Below, piece by piece: positions 1-5,144 of a stretch of DNA of 6,910 bases. A model generated the notes under the pieces. That model did no database searches, was not told where the DNA came from, and saw only the letters and a program-made list of their open reading frames with translations. How positions within the stretch are numbered: the first letter of the stretch is position 1; every line of letters begins with the position of its first letter. The position numbers and the translations under genes were made by a program. Origin of the DNA: an uncultured Solobacterium sp. (GTDB lineage Bacteria > Bacillota_I > Bacilli_A > Erysipelotrichales > Erysipelotrichaceae); the NCBI GenBank assembly GCA_937895985.1, contig CALBKL010000185.1, forward strand, positions 1 to 6,910. Reading direction: 5' to 3'.

Positions 1-67
1 GCATATTTGTAATCTCCAATCTATTCTTGTGTTCATCATAGCACTATGTAGCTAAGTTAATAAAAAA

Positions 68-96
68 TTTACTTCAATTTTATAAAAGGATACTAT
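68..96 (+). promoter_or_regulatory. Candidate sigma-A promoter for the DUF1294-HAD unit
   Basis: A -35-like TTTACT (68-73) and a -10-like TACTAT (91-96) are separated by 17 bases, which would start transcription around 103 and give a leader of about 27 bases. An overlapping TATGAT (96-101) matches the -10 consensus better, but its partner at the right distance (TTCAAT, 73-78) is poor. The match is moderate. The rest of positions 1-67 shows no gene or clear terminator. Confidence 0.45.
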
Positions 97-129
97 ATGA
101 TATCCATGCGAAAAGTGAGGGAATAAAAG

Positions 130-402
130 ATGTCAGTAGCAGTTTTAGTATATTTAGTTGTAATTAATGTCATTACATTTGGACTATATGGCTTAGATAA
201 ATATCGTGCAATGAATAACATGTGGAGAATTCCTGAAAAGACACTACTAGGAGCAGCCGCAATTGGTGGTGCCTATGGTGCATATTTAGGAATGCGTATC
301 TTTCGCCATAAGACAAAGCATTTAATATTCCAGATCGGTGTTCCTATTATGATGCTCGTTTGGATTTATTTTGTGACAAAAGGATTTCCTGAAATACGCT
401 AA
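130..402 (+). CDS. DUF1294 family small membrane protein
   Basis: A 90-residue integral membrane protein of the DUF1294 family, whose biochemical role is unknown. Three hydrophobic segments are visible at about residues 4-19, 40-56 and 67-83. Between them lie the family's conserved stretches: YGLDKYRA (20-27), WRIPEKTLL (32-40) and the basic MRIFRHKTKH (55-64). The first loop follows helix 1 and the basic loop lies between helices 2 and 3. Length is normal for the family, so the gene is intact. The start is supported by GAGG at 117-120, nine bases upstream of the ATG. The HAD phosphatase gene begins 8 bases after its stop, so the two are almost certainly co-transcribed. That does not reveal function, because DUF1294 genes occur beside many unrelated genes. 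Family assignment is confident; function is not assigned. Confidence 0.88.
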   Translation: MSVAVLVYLVVINVITFGLYGLDKYRAMNNMWRIPEKTLLGAAAIGGAYGAYLGMRIFRHKTKHLIFQIGVPIMMLVWIYFVTKGFPEIR

Positions 403-409
403 GTGAGGT
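402..409 (+). promoter_or_regulatory. Ribosome binding site that decides the HAD start
   Basis: AGTGAGGT overlaps the last base of the DUF1294 stop codon. Two ATGs follow directly, at 411 and 414. The GAGGT core is only one base from the first and four from the second, so the second ATG is the more likely initiator. This would shorten the protein by one Met. Confidence 0.5.
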
Positions 410-410
410 A

Positions 411-1250
411 ATGATGAAGGCTATTTTATTAGATATTGATGGTACACTAACAAATGATCAAAAGGAAATCACGCCTGAAACAAAAAGAATTTTAATGAAG
501 GCGCAAGAACAGGGTATCCGTTTGGTGATAGCGAGTGGTCGTCCTGCAAAGGGGATTGAAAAGTATGGCAAGATGTTGGAAATGGATAAGCATCATGGTT
601 TATTCCTTTGTTTCAATGGTGCAAAGGTAATCGATTGCCAAACAGGGGAAGTGCTAGTAAATACAACCATGCAACAGGAACTTGTGACTGAAGCACTACA
701 ACATCTAAAACAATTTGATGTAAGTCCTATTGTTGTAGAAGATGATTATATGGTTGTTGAAGATGTATATGATTGCATGATTACGGATAAGGGTCGTACA
801 TTCAATGGGATTCAATATGAAGTACGTATGAATAACTATTTGTTGAAAGAGGTAAGTGATCTTGCAAGTTATGTAGATTTCCCGCTCAATAAAATTTTAG
901 TGGTTGGACAACCTAAGTATTTACGTGAGAATTGTAAGGCAATCTCAGCTCCGTTTGAAGGCAAACTGTCTATGATGTTTAGTGCAAACTTCTTCTATGA
1001 GATGACTTCGCAAGGAATTGATAAAGGCGCAGCGTTAAAGAGTGCACTAGAGAAACTTGGCATTGAAGCAAAAGACTGTATAGCATTTGGTGATGCGGGT
1101 AATGATATTACAATGTTACAGTTTGCTGGCGTAGGTGTTGCGATGGCAAATGCACAAGAAGAAGTGAAAGCAGTTGCAGATTACATTACTGATGATAACA
1201 ATCATGATGGTATCGCAAAAGCGCTGTTAAAATATATTCCATCTTTATAA
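411..1250 (+). CDS. Cof-type HAD-IIB family hydrolase (phosphatase)
   Basis: A 279-residue cytoplasmic phosphatase of the HAD superfamily, Cof/YidA-like subfamily IIB. Such enzymes hydrolyse small phosphorylated metabolites such as sugar phosphates or flavin and pyridoxal phosphates; the substrate cannot be read from sequence. All four catalytic motifs are present. Motif I is DIDGT with nucleophile Asp8 and acid/base Asp10. Motif II is ASGR with Ser42. Motif III has Lys205 in GIDKGAAL. Motif IV is GDAGNDI, with Asp228 and Asp232 binding Mg2+. Residues of roughly 85-195 between motifs II and III form the C2-type cap that sets substrate specificity. Length is typical and the enzyme looks active. 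It follows the DUF1294 gene by 8 bases and ends at a palindromic terminator. The true start may be the ATG at 414 because of ribosome-binding-site spacing. Confidence 0.93.
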   Translation: MMKAILLDIDGTLTNDQKEITPETKRILMKAQEQGIRLVIASGRPAKGIEKYGKMLEMDKHHGLFLCFNGAKVIDCQTGEVLVNTTMQQELVTEALQHLKQFDVSPIVVEDDYMVVEDVYDCMITDKGRTFNGIQYEVRMNNYLLKEVSDLASYVDFPLNKILVVGQPKYLRENCKAISAPFEGKLSMMFSANFFYEMTSQGIDKGAALKSALEKLGIEAKDCIAFGDAGNDITMLQFAGVGVAMANAQEEVKAVADYITDDNNHDGIAKALLKYIPSL

Positions 1251-1251
1251 T

Positions 1252-1295
1252 AAAAAAAGAAGCTAGTATGCATGCATACTAGCTTTCATGTTTTT
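1252..1295. terminator. Bidirectional terminator between convergent genes
   Basis: A perfect 24-bp palindrome at 1261-1284, extended by an A-T pair (1260/1285), would fold into an 11-bp stem with the four-base loop CATG. Seven A's at 1252-1258 become a long U-run after the stem on minus-strand transcripts, making a textbook terminator for the SPFH pair. On plus-strand transcripts the stem is followed by TTCATG and then five T's (1291-1295), a weaker tail for the HAD unit. The stop codon of the minus-strand gene touches the element. Confidence 0.85.
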
Positions 1296-1602
1296 ATAAA
1301 TCTCTACACTCGTGAATTCTACGCTTTACACCATTCAAAACAACATATCCTTTTTCCGGTGCCTCACGATGAATAACGTTTTTACCATTGATATCATCCG
1401 TGTGATTTGGCTCCATGATACTTGGAACATGGCGTGGTACGGTACGTACTGGTATATCTAGTGGTGACTTTGGTGGAATATAGTCATTGTTGAAAGTTTT
1501 TCTCTGTTGGTTATTTGCCTGTTGTAACTTATTGGAAAACCCAATTAAGAGAGCAGATGTGACAACCATCAGAAGAATTAAAGGGAAGAAACTATCTGAC
1601 AT
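1294..1602 (-). CDS. Small single-pass membrane protein paired with SPFH gene, unknown function
   Basis: I do not recognise this 102-residue protein. It has one N-terminal hydrophobic helix (about residues 5-22), followed by a polar segment rich in Gln and Asn, then a Pro-rich stretch (about 43-65). It ends in a short basic region, GYVVLNGVKRRIHECRDL (85-102), which could be a small folded or binding motif. The acidic N-terminus and the Lys/Arg after the helix favour an N-out, C-in orientation. There is no lipobox; the only cysteine is Cys99. It starts 5 bases after the stop of the SPFH gene. Its weak ribosome binding site (AAAGAG) overlaps that gene's last codons, so translation is probably coupled. 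Stomatin-like genes in other bacteria are often paired with NfeD-family proteins, but no NfeD-like OB fold fits here. The gene is real by position, RBS and its own terminator; a role as an SPFH partner is inferred. Confidence 0.75.
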   Translation of the reverse strand: MSDSFFPLILLMVVTSALLIGFSNKLQQANNQQRKTFNNDYIPPKSPLDIPVRTVPRHVPSIMEPNHTDDINGKNVIHREAPEKGYVVLNGVKRRIHECRDL

Positions 1603-1607
1603 AATAG

Positions 1608-2531
1608 TTACTCTTTAATACTTTCTGTAATTCCTTTTGCAAGACCAGCAAGACTTTGAATCTCTGAAGGGATGATAATCTTAGTTGCTTTACCATCTGC
1701 AGCAGCAGCGAAAGCTTCTAAGCTCTTTAAGCGAATGACTGTCTCATCAGCGCCTGCTTCTTTGATGGCACGGATACCATCGGCAGTAGCTTCTTGGATA
1801 GCACGGATTGCTTCAGCACGACCTTCGGCTTCTTTAATTTCCTTTTCACGAGCAGCTTCGGCAGCTAAGATTGTAGCTTGTTTTTCAGCTTCGGCATTTA
1901 ACACAGCAGATTCTTTCTTACCTTCTGCCTCAAGAATCATTGCTTGTTTTTGACCTTCAGCAGTTAAGATAGCAGCACGCTTTTCACGTTCAGCCTTCAT
2001 CTGCTTCTCCATGGATTCACGAATCGCTGTTGGTGGTTGGATGTTCTTTAACTCAACACGAGTAACTTTGATTCCCCATGGGTCTGTTGCTAGGTCAATT
2101 GTTTGTAACATCTGAGAGTTGATTGCTTCACGGGATGTTAATGTTTGGTCTAACTCCATGTCACCAATGATATTACGTAATGTAGTAGCAGTTAGATTTT
2201 CCATCGCCATGATTGGATTTTCTACACCGTAAGCATAATCATGTGGGTTCATAACTTTGAAGTACACAACGGAGTCAATCTGCATTGTTACATTATCCTT
2301 TGTGATAACAGGCTGTGGTGCGAAGTCAGCTACCTGTTCCTTTAGAAGAACTCTACGACGAACATGATCTACAAATGGGAATTTGAAGTGAATACCTGCA
2401 TCCCAAGTTGTACGATATCTACCGAAACGTTCGATAACATATGCGTTTTCTTGTGGAACGATGTTTGCACATGATACTGCAAGTGCGATAGCTAAAATAA
2501 AGAAAATAGCTGGAATAATAATGATTTCCAT
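1608..2531 (-). CDS. SPFH/band 7 (stomatin-like, QmcA/YbbK type) membrane protein
   Basis: A 307-residue stomatin-family protein, close in length and architecture to QmcA/YbbK (about 305 residues). An N-terminal membrane helix (about 2-22) is followed by the SPFH domain (about 24-175). Recognisable family segments there are VPQENAYVIERFGRY (25-39), the stretch around LRNIIGDMELDQTLTSRE (118-135) and WGIKVTRVELKNIQPP (152-167). Residues 175-262 form a long Ala/Glu-rich coiled coil of eight 11-residue units. A hydrophobic tail with IIIPSEIQSL (285-294) probably caps the assembly. Family members form large ring or cage-like oligomers in membrane microdomains and often influence membrane proteases or quality control; that role is known for relatives, not shown here. 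A strong AAGGAGG (complement of 2542-2548) sits 10 bases before the ATG. It leads a two-gene operon with the small membrane protein. Confidence 0.93.
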   Translation of the reverse strand: MEIIIIPAIFFILAIALAVSCANIVPQENAYVIERFGRYRTTWDAGIHFKFPFVDHVRRRVLLKEQVADFAPQPVITKDNVTMQIDSVVYFKVMNPHDYAYGVENPIMAMENLTATTLRNIIGDMELDQTLTSREAINSQMLQTIDLATDPWGIKVTRVELKNIQPPTAIRESMEKQMKAEREKRAAILTAEGQKQAMILEAEGKKESAVLNAEAEKQATILAAEAAREKEIKEAEGRAEAIRAIQEATADGIRAIKEAGADETVIRLKSLEAFAAAADGKATKIIIPSEIQSLAGLAKGITESIKE

Positions 2532-2582
2532 TTTAATATCCCCTCCTTATGGGTGACGGATAATAGTCTTATCCATGACATA

Positions 2583-2611
2583 ATCGTACTCAAAATTTGA
2601 CCACAAGTCAA
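2583..2611 (-). promoter_or_regulatory. Sigma-A promoter of the SPFH operon
   Basis: Read on the minus strand, TTGACT (2606-2611) and TACGAT (2583-2588) are separated by exactly 17 bases. The -35 matches five of six consensus bases and the -10 four of six, including the key first two and last two bases. Transcription would start near 2576, giving a leader of about 45 bases. A short inverted repeat, TTGAC-N5-GTCAA (2597-2611), overlaps the -35 and could be an operator. Confidence 0.6.
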
Positions 2612-2649
2612 TATATTATTCAGACATTTATTTACTTTTATCTAAAATA

Positions 2650-2674
2650 AAAGAAAGCCTGAATTGGTTTCTTT
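2650..2674. repeat. Imperfect inverted repeat in the divergent intergenic region
   Basis: AAAGAAA (2650-2656) and TTTCTTT (2668-2674) are perfect inverted arms. Two further C-G pairs can form inside if G2657 is bulged. Neither side has a T-run, so it is not a convincing terminator. It lies between the SPFH promoter and the candidate tex promoter and could be regulatory or chance in AT-rich DNA. Confidence 0.3.
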
Positions 2675-2690
2675 GCTAGAGTTTTAAAAT
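2664..2690 (+). promoter_or_regulatory. Weak candidate promoter for tex
   Basis: A TAAAAT box at 2685-2690 matches five of six -10 consensus bases. The best upstream partner is TTGGTT (2664-2669), 15 bases away, so both the -35 and the spacing are poor. A promoter for tex must lie in this intergenic region, because the upstream genes face the other way, but this particular assignment is tentative. Confidence 0.3.
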
Positions 2691-2735
2691 AAAGTGAATC
2701 AGTGATAAGATAGTAGGGATGAAGGGAGTCACATC

Positions 2736-5012
2736 ATGAACGAAAATATCATTCAGGCGATTGCGGCAGAGTTGAAGGTTCAACTCAGTCAGGTCGAAAA
2801 TACACTATCTTTATTAGCGGAAGGAAATACAGTTCCATTTATTGCCCGCTACCGTAAGGAAGCTACAAAGGGTTTAGATGAAGAACAGATTTTCTATATC
2901 CAGAAACAATACGAATATCAACAAAAATTGGCTGAGAGAAAAGAGAATGTTCTAAAATTAATCGAAGAACAGGGTAAGTTAACAGAGGAAATCAAACAGT
3001 CTGTTATCGAATGTACAAAGTTATCTCAGGTAGAAGATATCTACCGTCCATATGCACAAAAGAAGAAGACTCGTGCGACAACTGCTATTAAGAATGGTTT
3101 ACAACCACTTGCGGATTGGATGCTTGCTCTACCTACAGAAGGTTCCTTAGAAGCAGAGGCAGAAAAGTACTTATCAGAGGCAGTTCCAACAGTTGCGGAA
3201 GCGATTCAAGGTGCAAAGGATATTATCGCTGAAGTTGTTAGTGATAATGCAAAGCAGCGTTGGGCATTTAAGGATACAATCATGCAGGCAGGTGTTCTTC
3301 AGACAAAGTTAAAGAAGGATGCGGTGGATGAAAATAAAGTCTATGAGATGTACTACGACCGTAGTGAAAAGATTTCCCAGCTTGCTGACCACCGTATCAT
3401 GGCAATTGACCGTGCAGAAAAGGAAAAGGTTATTACAGTTTCCTTTGTCTTCGATGATGAACAATTAAAGAAGAATGCATTAAAGACACTACTCAAGGGC
3501 CAAACAACAATTGTTGAAGATGTTTTATATGAAGCGGTAGTAGATGGTTGTGATCGTTTATTATTCCCATCTATCGAACGTGAAATTCGCTCCGAATTAA
3601 GTGAAAGAGCGCAGAATAAGTCTATTGAAATCTTCTCAATGAACTTAGAGAAGTTACTCTTACAGGCGCCATTAAAGGGTAGAATCGTCTTAGGCTTTGA
3701 CCCTGGTTTCTTCAATGGTTGTAAGTTAGCAGTTATTGATGAAACTGGTAAGATGTTAACTGTTAGTAAGATTTTCCCATTCTCAAAGAAGGGCGAAGAT
3801 ATTGAAACTTCTAAGAAGAAGTTACTAGCACTCATCCAAAAGTATCATGTACAGATTATCGCAATCGGTAATGGTACTGCATCTCGTGAAAGTGAGAAGT
3901 TAGTCGCTGAACTGATCCATGAACAGAAGTTGGATGTTTCCTACGCAATCGTATCAGAGGCAGGTGCTTCTGTATGGTCAGCACAAGAGGCTGCACGTAA
4001 GGAATTCCCAGACATTGAAGTTGAAGAACGTTCTGCAGTATCAATTGGAAGACGTTTACTTGATCCACTTGCAGAGTTAATTAAGATTGATCCTCAATCA
4101 ATCGGTGTAGGTCAATATCAACATGACCTTCCACAGAAGGCATTAACAGAAAGACTAGATGAAGTTGTTATGAAGTCTGTAAACCGTACCGGTGCAGATT
4201 TAAATACAGCTTCCTTAGAGTTACTGACACATATCTCTGGTTTAAATAGTGGTACAGCACAAGAAATCGTAAACTACCGTAACGAAAATGGACGCTTTAC
4301 GAATCGTAAGCAATTGCTGAAGGTTAAGAAGTTAGGTCCAAAGGCATTTACACAGTGTGCAGGTTTCTTGCGTATCACAGATGGTGATGAACCATTGGAT
4401 CAGACTTCTATCCACCCAGAAAGTTATGAAGCTGCTCGTAAACTCATGCAGGCATGTGGCATTACAAAGCTTGGTGAAGCAGATATCTCTTTCCCTAAGG
4501 AAAAGACAGCAGAGCTAGATATTGATGAATACACACTCAAGGATATCGAGGAAGCAATTCGTCAACCACTACGTGACTATCGTGACCAGTTTGATGGTGC
4601 ACTACTCAAGAGTGATGTACTGAACATCTCTGACTTACATGTAGGTGACCAATTATCTGGTACTGTTAGAAATGTTGTAGACTTTGGTGCTTTCGTGGAT
4701 ATCGGTCTACATGAAGATGGCTTAGTTCACTTATCTCATATGTCGATGAAGAGAATTTCTCATCCATCTGAGTGTGTGGCAGTCAATGATATTGTGAAGG
4801 TTTGGGTATATCAAATCGATGAAGCTAGAAATCGTGTACAGTTATCCTTACTGCCGCTTGATCAATTAGAACAACGTGATGCGGCATATCGCCATCGTAA
4901 AGCATCTGGTGGAAAGCATAACAATCAAAGACCAAAACAAAATAAGCCAATAAAGAAAGAAGTATCCATGGACGATGCGTTAGCACGTCTTAAGGAAAGA
5001 TTTGGTAAATAA
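2736..5012 (+). CDS. tex: Tex family S1 RNA-binding transcription accessory protein
   Basis: A 758-residue Tex protein, full length for the family, which binds RNA and influences transcription in many bacteria. Domains in order: an N-terminal helical Tex_N region (about 1-190) with TVPFIARYRKEATKGLDEEQ (32-51); a helical linker; and a YqgF/RuvX-like RNase H fold from Gly315, with Asp322 in GFDPG and NGTASRE at 379-385. Next come the family-diagnostic DPLAELIKIDPQSIGVGQYQ stretch, a ComEA-like helix-hairpin-helix domain (490-547), a second HhH-like region, and an S1 domain (637-705). The tail (about 719-758) is basic and ends in an amphipathic segment. GGGAG (2724-2728) lies 7 bases before the ATG. 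One oddity is FFN after DPG, where Arg-Thr is usual. Its codons favour AAG, CGT, ATC and TTC more than the neighbours do, suggesting strong expression. It is monocistronic, bounded by a divergent promoter region and its own terminator. Confidence 0.96.
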   Translation: MNENIIQAIAAELKVQLSQVENTLSLLAEGNTVPFIARYRKEATKGLDEEQIFYIQKQYEYQQKLAERKENVLKLIEEQGKLTEEIKQSVIECTKLSQVEDIYRPYAQKKKTRATTAIKNGLQPLADWMLALPTEGSLEAEAEKYLSEAVPTVAEAIQGAKDIIAEVVSDNAKQRWAFKDTIMQAGVLQTKLKKDAVDENKVYEMYYDRSEKISQLADHRIMAIDRAEKEKVITVSFVFDDEQLKKNALKTLLKGQTTIVEDVLYEAVVDGCDRLLFPSIEREIRSELSERAQNKSIEIFSMNLEKLLLQAPLKGRIVLGFDPGFFNGCKLAVIDETGKMLTVSKIFPFSKKGEDIETSKKKLLALIQKYHVQIIAIGNGTASRESEKLVAELIHEQKLDVSYAIVSEAGASVWSAQEAARKEFPDIEVEERSAVSIGRRLLDPLAELIKIDPQSIGVGQYQHDLPQKALTERLDEVVMKSVNRTGADLNTASLELLTHISGLNSGTAQEIVNYRNENGRFTNRKQLLKVKKLGPKAFTQCAGFLRITDGDEPLDQTSIHPESYEAARKLMQACGITKLGEADISFPKEKTAELDIDEYTLKDIEEAIRQPLRDYRDQFDGALLKSDVLNISDLHVGDQLSGTVRNVVDFGAFVDIGLHEDGLVHLSHMSMKRISHPSECVAVNDIVKVWVYQIDEARNRVQLSLLPLDQLEQRDAAYRHRKASGGKHNNQRPKQNKPIKKEVSMDDALARLKERFGK

Positions 5013-5018
5013 GCAATG

Positions 5019-5050
5019 AAAGATGGGTGAATGAACATCCATCTTTTCTT
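5019..5050 (+). terminator. Rho-independent terminator of tex
   Basis: Arms at 5019-5029 and 5036-5046 pair over 11 bp with one G-U, around the loop AATGAA. The stem runs into TTTTCTT (5044-5050). It begins six bases after the tex stop, so tex and the metal transporter are separate transcription units. Confidence 0.85.
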
Positions 5051-5073
5051 AATTCCTAAAAGTTTATAAACAA

Positions 5074-5089
5074 GTTAGTTGACACTAAC
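5074..5089. promoter_or_regulatory. Operator 1: GTTAGT-N4-ACTAAC palindrome over the -35 box
   Basis: GTTAGTTGACACTAAC is a perfect inverted repeat with 6-base arms and a TGAC spacer. The spacer plus one base on each side is the -35 hexamer TTGACA, so a protein bound here would block sigma contact. An identical-arm copy lies 42 bp downstream, centre to centre. The position upstream of a metal-uptake operon suggests a DtxR/MntR-type metalloregulator; the binding protein is not in the window. Confidence 0.75.
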
Positions 5090-5107
5090 CATAAAACGCA
5101 GTATTCT
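5079..5107 (+). promoter_or_regulatory. Sigma-A promoter of the metal ABC transporter operon
   Basis: A perfect TTGACA (5079-5084) is followed after 17 bases by TATTCT (5102-5107), four of six to the -10 consensus. Transcription should begin around 5113-5115, giving a leader of only about 30 bases. The near-palindromic, AT-rich GTTTATAAAC just upstream (5062-5071) may act as an UP-like element. Both sides of the promoter carry the same operator palindrome. Confidence 0.72.
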
Positions 5108-5115
5108 TTACTGTA

Positions 5116-5131
5116 GTTAGTATAAACTAAC
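5116..5131. promoter_or_regulatory. Operator 2: second GTTAGT-N4-ACTAAC palindrome at the transcript start
   Basis: GTTAGTATAAACTAAC repeats exactly the arms of operator 1, with an ATAA spacer; one further A-T pair extends it to 5115-5132. It lies directly after the expected transcription start and four bases before the GGAGG ribosome binding site (5136-5140). In RNA it could also fold into a 7-bp stem at the extreme 5' end, so a role in mRNA stability or start-site access is an alternative or an addition to repressor binding. Confidence 0.75.
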
Positions 5132-5144
5132 TTATGGAGGAATT

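Noticed and set aside
2..55. A plus-strand open stretch of 17 codons ending in TAA, possibly the tail of an upstream gene
   Set aside because: Too short to show codon bias or any family motif, and a second frame is open nearly as long. It cannot be distinguished from non-coding DNA.
106..126. Six-codon reading frame (MRKVRE) just before the DUF1294 gene, a possible leader peptide
   Set aside because: It has no ribosome binding site at a suitable distance and no attenuator-like pairing follows.
1672..1953. Open reading frame antisense to the SPFH coiled-coil region
   Set aside because: Its Ala/Ser-rich translation is what the complement of an Ala/Glu repeat region gives; it has no RBS and overlaps a clear gene.
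2576..2612. Sigma-W-type (ECF) promoter for the SPFH operon, as seen for some Bacillus SPFH genes
   Set aside because: No TGAAAC-like -35 with a CGTA -10 at 16-17 bases is present; the sigma-A boxes fit better.
3353..3835. 160-codon open frame antisense within tex, plus a shorter one at 3856-4068
   Set aside because: Tex covers both with unbroken domain similarity. The antisense frames have no RBS, promoter or recognisable motif.
5062..5071. GTTTATAAAC palindrome as a third operator
   Set aside because: Its half-sites differ from the GTTAGT arms and 10-bp AT-rich palindromes arise easily; at most it is an AT-rich upstream element.
5121..5126. TATAAA inside operator 2 as the real -10 box
   Set aside because: It is 36 bases from TTGACA, no other -35 lies 16-18 bases upstream, and the transcript would then begin almost at the ribosome binding site. 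TATTCT at 5102 has the ideal 17-base spacing.
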